Numbered from the stretch's first letter, positions 21,896-34,819 are shown. The stretch is 64,000 nt of DNA from Nymphalis io (GCF_905147045.1 NC_065901.1:4030001-4094000), one strand, 5' to 3'. Made by a program: numbers and translations. The notes: a model not told the origin generated them from the sequence alone.

Positions 21896-22039
21896 TTACG
21901 AAGTAATATAATATTGTTCGGTGGACTCAGTCGAGGAATTGTTGCTGATTTGGAGCTGTTGGAGGCTGCTGTTTTGTTGAGGAGAGGCTGCTTGTCTAGT
22001 GGCCTGCTGTTGCTGCTGGTGCTTTTTGCTGCTTCGCAT
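21896..22039 (-). other. Gln/Ser-rich micro-ORF, unassigned
   Basis: A 47-codon frame from ATG at 22039 to TAA at 21896 reads MRSSKKHQQQQQ, then ASPQQNSSLQQLQISNNSS. Composition (Gln and Ser over a third of residues) and CAG-type codons set it apart from the AT-rich surroundings. An in-frame stop lies just upstream of the Met, and no good splice sites mark it as an exon. It could be a trinucleotide-rich patch, part of a 5' exon, or chance. The opposite strand is also open but reads as Leu-rich, a mirror of the CAG runs. Function unknown. Confidence 0.25.
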
Positions 22040-25000
22040 TGCTTTTATTTATTTGTTCACTCATTGTGACAATGCGTTCAGGGCTTGCACTATCCTGCTT
22101 ATCTATTTAAATCTATCACTTAATTTTAATTGATGCCAACTCACTTACAGCTAACTCACTTATAATATTTTATTGTATTAATGTTAACTTAATAGCTTAG
22201 CCACAGTTTTAACAAACAAACACTTCTGACAAAGGCTTTTAGGGTGTTATAATATCCGATTTCCAAAAGGTTTATCTAAGTTTGAAGTGACAACTTATAT
22301 TATTTGAAAAATAAATACAGAATGGATGACAAGATATAAGGAGATTTTTTCATTCAACATTAATGAAGTGAAACATAATGAAACGTATACAAAGTAACTA
22401 AGTAACATCCGCTGGAACTAAATAATTCCAATCTTATACACTTGGAACTGCGGTTGTTTAGACTTAGGGATTAGTTTAGGCCAAATTGTTCAAAGGGTCA
22501 TCACGCGACGCTAGTCTTTAGGTGTTAATTAAAAGACCCGTCAATATATGTGAAGGGTAACTCCGCTGGGTTATACTCTTTGTATAGTTTATTTGATTTG
22601 TAGTTTCAGTAGATTAATTTTTAAAAGGTTTTAGGCTCAATTTTGCTTAAAATAATTAATATTCAAGGAAACGAGTGAAATGTTTTAAAAGATATTTTTT
22701 TCAAAAAATAATTTGATACACCAAAAATATTTTTATTTTACAAATATATTTGTAATCTATCCATCGGGATTTAGATTGTTAGATTTAGATAGCTAAAGCT
22801 AAAAATAATTTATTATTTGGTATATTTTTTACTGGTAATTGAAAACGGATTTAGTTTTTCAAAGATCTTCTCGATATCAGACTCAGATCTCAGAGGTATT
22901 GTTAGAAAAACGTTATTTAAAAGAAATACTTTAAGAAAAATGCTATAAATAATAACTCTAAGAAATTCTAAAAACGAAATAAGGGAAATGAATTTAACAT
23001 AAGAATAATTCATAAAACAGACAGAAAAAATAAATTTGGGGAAATTATATATACTTATAAATACGCGAAAGTTCCAATGATGTTAAACGAATTAGTATTT
23101 ACTGCAAATCTGTATGTAACAAATAGAACACAAGCAATGACGTACAGGCAAAAAATATTCAAAAATTAACTTTTTATAATCTACACTAATTTCAAAAACT
23201 CTTATGCTCTTCTTTTTAAAACAATAAAAAAGCCCGTAACGACCGCGCTGTGTCCGAATGTTTAAGTCTGAAAATTGTAAGAGGTATGTGAGAAATCTTT
23301 ATCATCGTGTCCCGTAACTCTGGCACCTTAGACATTTAATATTACCCGATCACATTGCATACATTTTTACGCAAGACAAAATTGCAGTATTGAAAAATGT
23401 TTTCTTTAAATTTATAGTACATTGTACCTATATGATTAAAAATTTGCACTGCGGAATGTTCGAAATAATAAAAAGTACAGAGGTATTAGCAAAAAATAAA
23501 AAATCCCGCCATGTTTCATTCACCTGTTCTTTTATTGTGAGCTTTTGTATTATTTTTAATATAAAAAATGCTTCTATGTTGAATAATATGGATTTTTATA
23601 AAAATATATATTTTTTTAAAGAATCAAGCTTTAATTTTTACAATCAAATACTTCACTATTAATATGATTTTTATACTGTAAATTCTATTTGACACATGTT
23701 TAGGGTATTCATTGGGATATTTCAATAGTCGACCTACTTAGACCGAATCGGTACTTCTCTATATTCGATAATTCTGTAATCTCTCATCAGTGGCACTAGA
23801 CAGATGTAACATTCGCAGCGGCTCTAACCTACGTAGTGTAAAATAATATTTTGGCAATGTTTATTTGTGTTGCAATATCCATTCAGGTTAAGGCTTGTTC
23901 TTTCATTGACCTTGTTAATCCTTGTAAATAAAATTGAGTTTTCTTAAGACAATCGGTCAAAGATCGGGAAGTTTTACAGCTAAAGATTGATGTTCGAAAA
24001 CTTCGTAAATTATGCTTTGAGCCAAAAGATAGATGCTGCTAGTCAAAGGCCGAGGTATTCGCAGCAAGCCAAATGGGAAACTCCTATAGTGAAACCCAAA
24101 ACCTGATTGGTCTCTCTGGCTAATTCTTATAAGAATTTCATCCTTTTTTTACATTAATCTACCATGTTAGCTCGCCGTATACAAGCTATCATTAAAAATT
24201 CAAAAATAATTAAAAACCCAAATATTTTTTACTTTTTAATTCAATTTCTATTTTTTAAGGTAATATTTTTTTAAACTAAATATATATATCTTATAATATA
24301 TATTTTATATATATTAAATATATATATATATATATATATTTTATTTATATTAGTCGGGTTTTATCGCGTTCATACTGATTTATTTTGCTTGACGTTATGA
24401 CAGCATCTTTCGTCATAAATTCATTGTGGTCAGGTCAATATATTAATAAATATATGTTTCCTAATAAAGTATATATTGTAAATGCTTATAACGTGTAAAA
24501 ACTTATTTGTTTCATAATTCAAATATATAATAATAATAGCAAGAGCTTGTTAAACTGCCTGCTTCAAAATAGTTAATTGTGACGTGAAATTCTTTAAAAA
24601 TCATTGTTCCTTTGGTCAATCACATTAAGCGATTTGAATTTTTCCTTTAATATGTATCTTAATATATATATGTGTGTGTTAATATTAGTCAAAATGTTCT
24701 GCTTAAATGCTTTGTTAAACTTCCAATAACAAATACCTTTACTCGAGGCAATTTAAAATATCCGATAAATAAATTCGATTCAATATAAAATACGAGTATA
24801 ACCCGACATAGGCAGCCATTGTTTTATTATTATAATGAGGAACAACAAATTTTAAAGGCAATTTATTTTCAGCATCACGTCGATATCTCTTCATTAAAAA
24901 TGTACTATTACCCATTTAACAATTAAACCGTTTCGATATCTGCGTTACCAGCACTTCATCCATTTTAAAGTTTAATTTAAGTGACGGGAATGCTCATTAA

Positions 25001-25269
25001 CGAGTAATTTTGCTTTGTAAAAGTAAAATTAACATTAAACATTGTCAAATAAATGTAAATTAATTCTAAATGTCTTTGTGCTTATGTCACTAGGATAGAT
25101 AAGTGAACAACAGTTAAATCACAAATAATGAAGACATATTATGAAATAAACAATAGAAACTTTTTCTTTAAAAAGCTAAGTAAAACAAAATGTCCTGAGT
25201 GACTTGCAAAAATCACTCATATAGGCACTTTAGAATAATAAATGTTACGGTATTGAATTCGGTTTTCGG
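22040..25269. other. AT-rich DNA with a long TA microsatellite
   Basis: TA/AT repeats at about 24280-24345. Otherwise no gene, element or structured feature that I can support. The open frames present are AT-driven and match no family. Confidence 0.45.
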
Positions 25270-25350
25270 TTGGATATGTAGATATTACCGAGAAGAACGC
25301 ACGCAACTCGGCAGTTGCTTTTTTCCACCAATTTACAAAGATATATTAAT
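25270..25350 (+). repeat. Possible retroelement tail fragment
   Basis: CCGAGAAGAACGCACGCAAC, then TCGGCAGTTGC, then a poly(T) stretch parallels the repeat noted on the minus strand at 17480-17515. Low-confidence assignment from memory of insect dispersed repeats. Confidence 0.3.
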
Positions 25351-27321
25351 TAAATACAATTACATTTATTTTTTATTCTTCATATCAATAACTTTTAACT
25401 ACACTTTTTTATCATCTATATAATCTTTTATTGAGTAATAAGATATAAGATTTGTATTTATTAATAGGTCAAAATTAATTATAAGAATACTCACAGCTTC
25501 AAATAACAGGCATGGGTCATTTTGATTTAGACATTTATTCGTAATGAAGTACAGGACCGGCCTAATGATTATTCAGGATTTTTTTTTCATGGCGTTGGAC
25601 TTTATTTTTATATTAGTGTATATTAAATTATGTAATTTGTATCTATTTTATAGATAGATATGGTGTAGGCATCTCGGTCATTGTAAAGCATTTCTAAAAT
25701 GACCACTACAATGTTAATGGTTCATGTTATTATATTTTTAGGTGTTAATGTGCGTGTAAATTTGCTGCATTTGTTTTTATATGATAATATTTTCTATTTC
25801 TTGAAGTTTTATCGAGAGATCGATTTGCAACCTATTGAGTTGCTAGATTGTAAATAGTTACTTCGTATGCTTATTTTAATACTTTCAACTATATATATTT
25901 GAAATAACATGAAAGTTAACAACACCTTAAACTTTTGCAATGTATTTTATCCATCTCATTTTATTCGGGGTTTAACATGATCTCGAAGATACCTGAACAA
26001 TTGGCTGGTCAACGTGACCATGACAAATGGAACTCTGTCAAAATGTTGGGCAAAATAAATTCAACTATTTATTATTTATATACTGTAGTTACTATTACTT
26101 AATAGTTAATAGTTACTTAAAAGTTGTACTTTCGGTTTTAAGTTATGTAGGACAGAGCGTTTCAAAAATAACTTATATCGGTTTCATATGATTATTATTA
26201 TAATGATTATTGGATTCTATAGTTATTATTATACACATATTTATTTTTATCTCTGGAAATAAAATCAATCTTACGATGTAGACATAAAACAACAGATCCA
26301 TATCCAACGTCGTATACGTTCAAAAATCATAAACGAATACCTACCTAGACGAACTTGCAAGAGCAAAGAAAATGCGAATTGTATGTTCCCGAAAATGCTT
26401 GCTTAAAAATAAAGCTCACCACACACTTATCAGGTATTTTATTAAAAAAATGTCGTTTAACCTTGTATGCCTATGCATTGTAACGCTTCCTTTTGTATTA
26501 CAAATACTCCGAAGAATACGATTTTGAAATGTCAGATATAAGTTTGGCTATAGTAGTTATTAAACTTAAATAATATACATCATAATAGCATATCATCTTA
26601 TATTGTTTATGGACATTTAACAAATGATCGATGTGAGTTATGTGCTTAACTAAATAGCAAGGAGGTTTAAATGTAAGTGTTTACTTGTTCTTTGCCCGAC
26701 ATAAAATAAGTCCGTAAGCCCGAGTATAAGGTTGTTTGTTATTTTAATTTATCCCGTAAGGATGTAACGAAAATCGCAATGCTGCAAATAGAATCAAAAG
26801 AACTTTCAAATTAAAGGACACGTCAAGAAAAAAAAGTCGTAGTATCCAAAGTCTGTGCGAACGAATTCTCGTGCGTGAACATCTCGTATATTTGATATGT
26901 TTAGGGATAAAAACACACACATCCGTAACGTATTACGTAACTTGATAATAGTAAAGATTTGAATATCTTCATTATCACGGAATTTTAATTCTTATTTATG
27001 ATGTTTCTAAGGTATATATTTCCAAGTGAATCGGGTATAATACAATAGTTTGTTCTTATATAATTTATCTTTCCTTAAATAACAAAGACAGCCAATAGTA
27101 CAATGTGTATATAGTTTATATTATCTCGAATTTATTTTAATGTTATTACCAGCCAGCATCATAAACTACGTTTCAGATTAAAAAAAATGTTTGAGATTTC
27201 GTATTCATTTGCAATATAAATATTGGTTTGCATTTGAAGTCGTAGAGTACAGATGTCTGCTCCATTGACCAGGAATGTGTGTCAGTTGACGCAATTGGGG
27301 TGTTAATTGTCTTCTTTCCTT
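25351..27321. other. AT-rich DNA without recognised gene
   Basis: No supported feature. Confidence 0.45.
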
Positions 27322-27352
27322 AGGGTCCGTTCACACAGACCGGCTCGGAGAG
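27322..27352 (+). repeat. Left terminal inverted repeat of the MITE
   Basis: 31 bp, exact reverse complement of 27629-27659. Confidence 0.95.
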
Positions 27353-27628
27353 CATCGGCCTGCTTTTTTCTTTTCACACAGACCGGGTCGTATACGCTTG
27401 GAATTGGCCGGAGCGGAGCCGCCAACTATTTCACATCGACCGGCTGGAAGAGATCTGAAAGCGGGTGCGAGCGAGAAAGAGCACGCAAGCGGAGCCGGTC
27501 GGCTCCTTTTATTACTTCACACGAAGCGCGTTCAGGCATTTTTAATGACAAAAAAGGTGCAAATGCAAAAATAAACTTTACTACAATCACTCAAAACACT
27601 GTTTCCAACGTGATAAAAATCTGCTCTC

Positions 27629-27659
27629 CTCTCCGAGCCGGTCTGTGTGAACGGACCCT
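27629..27659 (-). repeat. Right terminal inverted repeat of the MITE
   Basis: 31 bp, exact reverse complement of 27322-27352. Confidence 0.95.
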
Positions 27660-28804
27660 TTGTCGGTCTGGATGGTATTTGATCAGTTTTACTATAATCG
27701 AATCATCTCCATTCTGAGGCCCATTTTGTGCCCATTTTTTGTGTCGTCGGTATAAAAATAATATATTGATAATTTATCTTGATTGTTTGTCTCTTTAATA
27801 AATGAATGTGAGCTAAAATAAAATTCATTATAAATGAAAAATTATTATTTGTACAACACGATCCTACAATATATTTCTGGTATCTATTACAAAACTAATG
27901 ATACTTTCTCAACTAGTTCTGCTTCTGAATAAACTCGAATATACTAAACCATCATCTCTCAAATGCGATTCAAATAAATTCATACAAAACGTGCGCTATA
28001 AATAGCAAGCGGATAAAGCGAAATAATAAACAGGCAAAGCTGAATTTCCTATATACAAGTTTTTAGGCTAAGGGCAAGCTAGGAAAACAGGACGTGAAAT
28101 TTATGATGTAACTAATATATTTTTTAAAAATCACCGGAGTTACTGCCTAATGTAAAATTATAAAGGTTGATAGTTTTTAAACACAAAAAATAATATGTAA
28201 ATTTCCATATAAATAATGTACTTTAGAAAAACGCGTGCGTTTATCTCTGCAAGGGTCAAACGCAAACTTCTATTACCTTAGAAATTATTTTTACAACTAA
28301 AAGATACATATTTAGTACAAAATTCTTGATGTTTTACCTCCGGTTCCTGGCCTATAACATTGTTTTCGATTTGTAAAGTTTAAAATTGCGATAACAGTGA
28401 GCTCTTAAAACGATTTAATATTTTGTTCAGTTAGCGAATCTGAGGGATTTGTTTAATTTTGTTTTTTTTTTAAATTGGAGAACAAGTAGTTCGAATTCGG
28501 AAAATGCAAAAATAAGACAGATGCTGAACCTTATTAATACCTTTTTGGTTTGCAGCTTGTTTTAGGTTAAATTTTAGATATAGCTGTAAAAATATGTCAA
28601 ATAAAAATGATATGGCACTTTTTTATTTAAGTCAAATTATTTTGATAAAAATTCTGTATGGTGAAAATACAAAACCATACATTGCTACTCTGGCCCCAGA
28701 GGCATTCCCTGGCGATGTCAGTCAGTAGAGATCTCTCCCTGTCGAGCAAGATCAATGCCATGCTCACTACGAGAGTTGCTGGATGGCGATGCCCGCTTAT
28801 ATGG
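27660..28804. other. AT-rich DNA; GC-richer block at the right end
   Basis: Nothing supported to about 28675. From 28675 to 28804 the DNA becomes GC-rich (GAGGCATTCCCTGGCGATG, GAGAGTTGCTGGATGGCG) and is continuous with the R1-like 3' end that follows. It may be further LINE sequence, but it has no match in the other R1-like copies here. Confidence 0.4.
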
Positions 28805-28995
28805 CTTAGGCGCCCAACCGTCGGGGCGTCACGGTAGTATGCTCAAGCAATCCCGGGATGCCCCCCGTAGAGATGGTGAGGGTACCTCTGGTTTTTTAAT
28901 GTTATTCCGGTGTACCGAATTCCGGTTCCAGGTACTAGAAGGTCCCACATACACCCTATGCGTTTTTCCAGAGAAAACAAAAAAAAGTTCCTCCC
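28805..28995 (+). mobile_element. R1-clade LINE 3' UTR fragment
   Basis: CACGGTAGTATGCTCAAGC and AATCCCGGGATG match the 3' UTR of the R1-like copy at 11806 (GCACGGTAGTATGCGCAAGC, GATCCCGTGAC on its sense strand). GTCCCACATACACCC and TTTTTCCAGAGAAAACAAAAAAAAG match the last part and tail of the same UTR. It is 5' truncated and has no coding part. GC-rich sequence to about 29090 after the tail is unexplained. Confidence 0.65.
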
Positions 28996-29139
28996 TACCG
29001 ACGTCGACGTCATCAAAAGCCAAGGTTCGGCCTAGGCTTGGTGCTAGGAGGCCCCTCAGGATGCGCTTATTCTGAGTATTTAAGTGGACTTTTAACAACC
29101 AGCTTTAGTATTTTAAGAGAAGCCCGGTGACACTGTCTA

Positions 29140-29380
29140 GGCCATTTGGGCGAAAAGTGACCATCAGAGTACACTGTCTGTTCCCTTTGTCTCATAATCA
29201 AATTGGACGGCAATCCGACACGACCTTAAAGTTCAGGCGGAGGACCAATGGCTTTAAGTGCTTTCCGAGACACGAGAATACCTACACTTCAACTTCCAGT
29301 TTCCGGGCTGCTACTAAATTTTTTCGATCCCTATAACTTTTTATAGGCCCGACTTGGGTTTGAACCCAAAACCTCAGTAC
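29140..29380 (-). mobile_element. tRNA-derived SINE, family S2, partial
   Basis: On the minus strand: a box B-like GGTTTTGGGTTCAAACCC at the 29380 end, then TATAAAAAGTTATAGGGATC, AGTAGCAGCCCGGAAACTGG and GTCGTGTCGGATTGCCG. This follows the S2 body at 8413 and 41374. The box A head and the ATT tail are missing. Confidence 0.7.
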
Positions 29381-29713
29381 CTATATATACAAAAATAACT
29401 TGTACTGAGTATATTCACGACTGTATTTTGACTGAAATATCTATTTCCATCGTCTATTGTAGAATTTCCAATATATTTTATTCCAATGAATTTTTGAACA
29501 TACAAGACATTATTCAAAAATAAATGCAATATGTGTAAACATTTAAATAATGATCTCTCTATTTCTACCATCAATAACTTATTAATTACATCAATACGAA
29601 AAATTGTGTATTAAAACAATCGCTATACAACGTTTTTCGGAAAGAGTTTGACTATAATATATGGTAATGGTGTGCAGGGTGAGTTAGTGTAATTAAATAA
29701 ACTAGTACACAAT
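29381..29713. other. AT-rich spacer
   Basis: No supported feature, apart from a weak repeat X-like scrap (GCAGGGTGAGTTAGTGTAAT) at about 29676. Confidence 0.4.
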
Positions 29714-29758
29714 ACCAAGTACCATACCCACCAATAATTGTTGGGTGTGGTACTTGGT
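29714..29758. repeat. Long hairpin within a repeat X copy
   Basis: ACCAAGTACCATACCCACC (from 29714) faces GGGTGTGGTACTTGGT (to 29758). Arms of about 22 bp match at all but two positions, with almost no loop. It lies at the 5' end of the 29785 repeat X copy and seems to be an inverted duplication of its GTACCACCC-type start. Confidence 0.75.
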
Positions 29759-29784
29759 GGTGACCAAGTAAAGAGTACATTACC

Positions 29785-29990
29785 TAACACCCACTTATTA
29801 CATATTCTACGGCCAAAAAGCAATACTTTAGTATTGTTGTGTTCTGGTTTGACGGTTGAGTGAGCCAGAGTAACTACAGGCCTTGGAAAATCATTTAAGT
29901 TTCCAATGATAGTGACGCATTTACATTTTTTAAAGTGCCATTTTCTATGGGCAGTGGTGATAACTTACTTTTAATAAAATTAACTAAAAA
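29785..29990 (+). mobile_element. Repeat X copy, degenerate
   Basis: ATATTCTACGGCCAAAAAGC, GTATTGTTGTGTTCTGG, GGTTGAGTGAGCCAGAG and CTATGGGCAGTGGTGATAAC follow the repeat X order. The tail is not clean. Confidence 0.65.
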
Positions 29991-31181
29991 GAATTATACT
30001 GTCATTTCAGTCTAAGGCAAGAAAGACATCTTACTAAAATGTAGAACTGTCAATTTATTGATTCAATTGCATTGCTGTAATGATTTTATAAAAAGTATTT
30101 TTTTACTTTTCCGTTAAGCCAAGTTCATACGATAGTCTAAGTAGCCAACCGGCTCTTTATACAATTATCGACTTTCTGTCAAGCAATGTCTGAGTAGTTT
30201 CATTTTATAAATGTAAAAATAATTGCAATTCTTTTCAGAAATATAAAATAATTTGTAATTTTGTAACTTTTGTAATGTAACGAATCGTAACACAAGAAAA
30301 ATTCTTCCAAATGCTTTGATTATGCAAAATAATATTAACGAATAATTTAATATAAAGAAAAATTGCTAAGTCCACGTTCGCATTATGAGCAATAATATGT
30401 AACAATATGACCGATATAATTATTCGTCGGCCATATTGAATCGGGTTTTTCATTATGGATCCGACCGGACCCATTCATATTGTAAAATTAGATATCGGCC
30501 TAATATCGTGTGAATATCGTATTTTTGGGTTCGACCCACGCTGGATTAGAATATATATTACGTTGGAACTTTACTTGTTTTTAAAATTGAGTTTTGAATA
30601 AAATAGATTTTGGTACATATATAAATAGTCGATAATTTATAATACTATGAGTACACAAAGGTATATATTTAAAAATATATCTCAAATTATAAAATTTAAA
30701 ACTTTAAAATAGGCTTTTATAAGCATGTCATGTTAATAAATTAAAAGCTCTGTAGTTAGTCTTTTTGTCATAAAAATATGTAGTCATTTATTATACGATT
30801 AAATTTGTATCTTTTATATGAAAATCAATCTATACTAACTCCACCTTTTATATCATATATATTCTTGTATTACGTAATGTGTAATGTTATGTCACATTCA
30901 TCTCATTTTAAGTTATTTCTCTTTTTAGTATCATAATGATGAATTGGGGGAGGGTATAAAAGCATAATCATTACTCATAGTATGTGCTCAATAGGTAACT
31001 TAGTTAATAGCTTACTTTATAGATTCACAGTTTTATATCATATAACTCAGGGATGAGTAAATGGCCTTGAAATATCAATTTTGTCACGGTTCAATAGCTT
31101 TAACCATGAGTTTTATTATATTAAATAACTTCCAATATCCATTATATAACACAGTCCCTCGAAAACTACCTTTTACTTTTA
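29991..31181. other. AT-rich DNA without recognised gene
   Basis: No supported feature. Confidence 0.45.
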
Positions 31182-31454
31182 CTTAGTGGTAGGGCTTTGT
31201 GCAAGCCCGTCTGCGTAGGTACCACCCACCCGCTCATCATATATTCTACCGCTTATTAGCAATGCTTATTATTGTTGTGTCTCGTTTGAAGGGTGAGTAA
31301 GGGCACGAGGGACATATCATCTTAGTTACCAAGGTTGAAAACGCAGTACTGACGTAATTGATGGTTAATATTGCGAATGTCTATGGGCAGTAGTCACCAT
31401 TTTATATGAGATGGCCCACTTGCCAGTCTGCCTACATAAAATATAATAAAAAAC
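31182..31454 (+). mobile_element. Repeat X copy, near full length
   Basis: Starts TTAGTGGTAGGGCTTTGTGC, continues GTACCACCCACCCGCTC, TTATTGTTGTGTCTCG, AAGGGTGAGTAAGGGCACG and TCTATGGGCAGTAGTCACC, and ends GTCTGCCTACATAAAATATA with an A-rich tail (AATAAAAAACC). The start coincides with that of the 48184 copy. Confidence 0.75.
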
Positions 31455-34400
31455 CTTGTTAATTAGACATCTTATATTAGTAGTGAACTCGTGTAGATGT
31501 ACGTTGAGACTATTGTTTTATTATTATACAAATGCAAAGATTCCCTCCAGCTATTGCTAATAAAATTAAAGAGACCTTCTAAGTAATGCGAGTGAAAGTA
31601 TTGATATTTAAATAAAATGAAAACGAGCAATTGATGCTCTAGTGAGAACAATACAAATTTTATACATACATTTATTATATTATATATGTACCTTTGTACA
31701 AGCGTACGTAAAACAGGGGAACGTTAATAAATAATAATTTAAAAGGCCTTTCTTCAAATAGGTACATGTATTGAGGTTGCGATGTGTTACATCTCTTTGT
31801 TCCGAAACGAATATCATGATCATTAATATATGTGATATATGTGAAGGTATATACTCGTCTAAATAATTCCCGGCAACCAGGTATTTAAATGTTTTTTTGC
31901 TAATATTAAACAATTTGTTTTACGTTTTTAAGATAATAATTTTGCTTTTTGATAGCAAATAGTTGCCTTACCTCATAACATTAAATAATATTGTCAACAA
32001 TATGTTAGTTTAAATAAACCACCACTAACTTTGTAATATAAGATTGTTTCCTATGCAGAAGGTCTCTGTGAAACTAGTACACCTTTATACTAGTATACTT
32101 CGTTATAAACTTCATGCCATTCAAATTGTGTATACATAATACCAGTATTTTACGTATTATAAATCTCCGTATCTTCGTAATATTTTACTTTACAGATACG
32201 TCAAGTAATTGTTTCGCGTCAAGGAAATTTTGCACATATTTGTATATAATAGCACCGTAAAATCACACCTTTCAACATAACAGGATCAAAATGAATTCAA
32301 CAAAGCGACATAAATACTCCTGCTAGCGACTTACCATCACATATTTTAGCTTCCTATTTCCTATGTATATCCATGTTTACGTACCAGCCATACTCCTTCG
32401 TATATAGCTCATAAAGTCTAAAATCCAATGAAAGGTTTGTTTACGTTTGATTTGCTTACATTCAGCTATAAGTCACAAGATTTTACGAGCAAGAATCGAA
32501 TTTGTGTATTTCCATTATGACTTTGCCAGGACTTAATATAGTTATGATATTGTTTAATCAAATTATTTTTATCAGTTCGGAAACTGTTTATTATTCGTTT
32601 ATTCGATATCAGAAAGTAAAGTGAAAGTCGTTAAATGTAATAACCGTGCTTGTTATTGCTTTTAAGACAAATTAGAAACACGCATGTAAATTATAATCAA
32701 ATTAATTAACAAGCACATCTGTTTTATAAAAACCTAATTTGAGTGATATTCATAATAAAAGAATATCAACATAAATTAATTAATTATTAATAATAATAAT
32801 ATTAAATATTGTAAGTATGGCTGTACGCTCATAATACGTACAATATTAAAATATTTTTGGTTTGTTTTTTTGTTATGTTTGATGTGTGTGTGTTTTAATT
32901 ATATATGTTAGTCTGTCTACAGTTTATGTTTGTCAGCTTAAGCAGCACCCAAATAAGCTGACAAGGCTTATGGGTGTCAAGAATAAAAATAAACATTAAT
33001 ATTTTGTTGTTAATAAATAAATAAATATGTCTGGAGATATAAAAAAAATTCTGAAAACAGATTTTTTTATATTATGAGTTATTGATTGTCATGAGTCTCG
33101 GGGTGGTTTTTTAATAAGTACCGATTATGAGATCTATTTTTTACCAAGATCACATTATTGCAAAAAATTTGCGAAGGTTTACAAACCTAATGAAAGCGCT
33201 TTTGCAAAAAATAACTAGACTTTTGCTTGGAACAGGTATAATTTGTTTGGTTATATATCCATTTAAATTTACCGCTGTACTAAAAACTATAGATAAAATA
33301 TCGTATGGTATATCTAAATAAGTGAATCAAATTCTTTAGTATTGAAATAACCGTTTGAATTTTATAACATTCTTAATTAAGTAATAAGTCTTTCATATTA
33401 GCGTTTATTGTATGTTCAGTCAATAAAAATCATATAAAATGTTTTTTGAACCGTTCACCACATGAGCTAATATCATGATATAAAATGTGGCGAGCTCGTG
33501 ATAAGTTGACACGTCACTTTTCACCTCAACCCGTGAATGCTCATGTTAATTTCTCGCAAAATAAAATATACCGGTAGCGAATTATTTGGTAATTTTCAAC
33601 CCTTCATCACGGTCGATCGACCGCACAATACCAGCTGATTGATCGTCGAATTCAACGAAATTTAAGCCAAATCCTGATTTATAGTTAAATGTTTCGTGCT
33701 CGCCAATCATTACAACTTTGTGTCATTAAAATCATTTGCGAATGAGGTATAATTAATATTCGGTTAAGTTGCTCATTAAAGCTACGATCATTAAATATAA
33801 TTAAACGTTATTTTATTTTGCTCATTTTAACAATTTTATTTGAGTTTTATTTTTTAATCACTTTTTATTTAGTTTTTCTTGTGTTATCTGCTTTTTACTG
33901 AAGCATTTGTTATTTTTTTGTGTATATTTTGTTAGTTTATTGTTGTAAAGAATTTTTATGTTTCACAAATCGTTTCACAAAAAAAAAAGAAAAAAAGAGA
34001 AAAGGGCTTCCGATAAAATTTAAATGACGTGGAATACCAAGAGTTATGAAACTGGAAGAATCAAAGATTTTAATATATGATGTACACAATAATAATTATT
34101 TCTAGCGGAGAAGGAGATCAAACGTGATGTGTCACGAATCTGTAGAGTTTAATAAAACAATCCTCATCGTTGTCATAGAAACCTTCCAGTCATACTTCGT
34201 TTAACATCTCTGATAACTAGGAGTCCATGCCATTTTGCTTGCAGCAAAAATACAGCGGAAAGATGATGGTGCTGTTAAGAATTGGCAGGGATTTTTTTTT
34301 ATAGCCTTTTGACAGGTTTTCCCTGCAAAGTTGTATCGTCACCTGCTAGAAACATATATTTACATAATTATCATCTTATTTTTATGTTCGTTTATTTTTG

Positions 34401-34819
34401 ACTGTTGTTTGTTTTTGTCACGTATGCTGGCGTTGAGTTAAATGTGTCTTTATATAAATATACAAAACTTTACTTTTTTTCGTCTGCTTGTGATCCAATT
34501 TCTTTTTATTTGGTAGCTGTTGACGAGTTCCCATACATTTTTCCATGCGTAATTTTTTAATTATAACTTTAGCGCTTTGATGTCGTTGTAAAAATAAGAG
34601 TAATAAAAGAAACATGCAAATACCTACATTTTTACCTCAGATTTTCCATAATGATTATAGTCAAATTTCGAAAATTAGACATACTGGTTTATGATTACTT
34701 ATTAAATGATTACAAGTAGCTGTTTCCTCTAACTTCATCTATAATCTTAATTCATTTATTTCGTTGATTCCCTATTTTCACGTAAGCCTCGTAATTTTTT
34801 TTTTTATGTCAGCTTTCAT
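31455..34819. other. AT-rich DNA with two short dyads
   Basis: An 11-bp perfect stem TTGTCAGCTTA/TAAGCTGACAA (32930-32940 and 32954-32964, 13-nt loop) and a 14-bp palindrome CGGTCGATCGACCG (33610-33623). No gene recognised. Confidence 0.5.

Larger units (their letters stand above)
27322..27659. mobile_element. Non-autonomous DNA transposon (MITE-like), 338 bp
   Basis: Perfect 31-bp terminal inverted repeats: 27322-27352 begins AGGGTCCGTTCACACAGACC, and its exact reverse complement is 27629-27659. Flanks are TT on each side, giving a possible 2-bp duplication; a 3-bp TTA/TTT reading is inexact. The termini repeat internally: TTCACACAGACCGG at 27330 and 27373, TTCACATCGACCGG at 27430, and the reverse form at 27639. 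The internal sequence does not code for a transposase, and the open frame across the element (27307-27717) is incidental. Superfamily is not certain; PIF/Harbinger- or hAT-like origins are both possible. Confidence 0.88.

Noticed and set aside
27307..27717. 136-codon open frame with Arg/Ser-rich sequence
   Set aside because: Runs through both inverted repeats of the MITE and into flanking DNA; composition comes from the GC-rich ends, with no protein motif.
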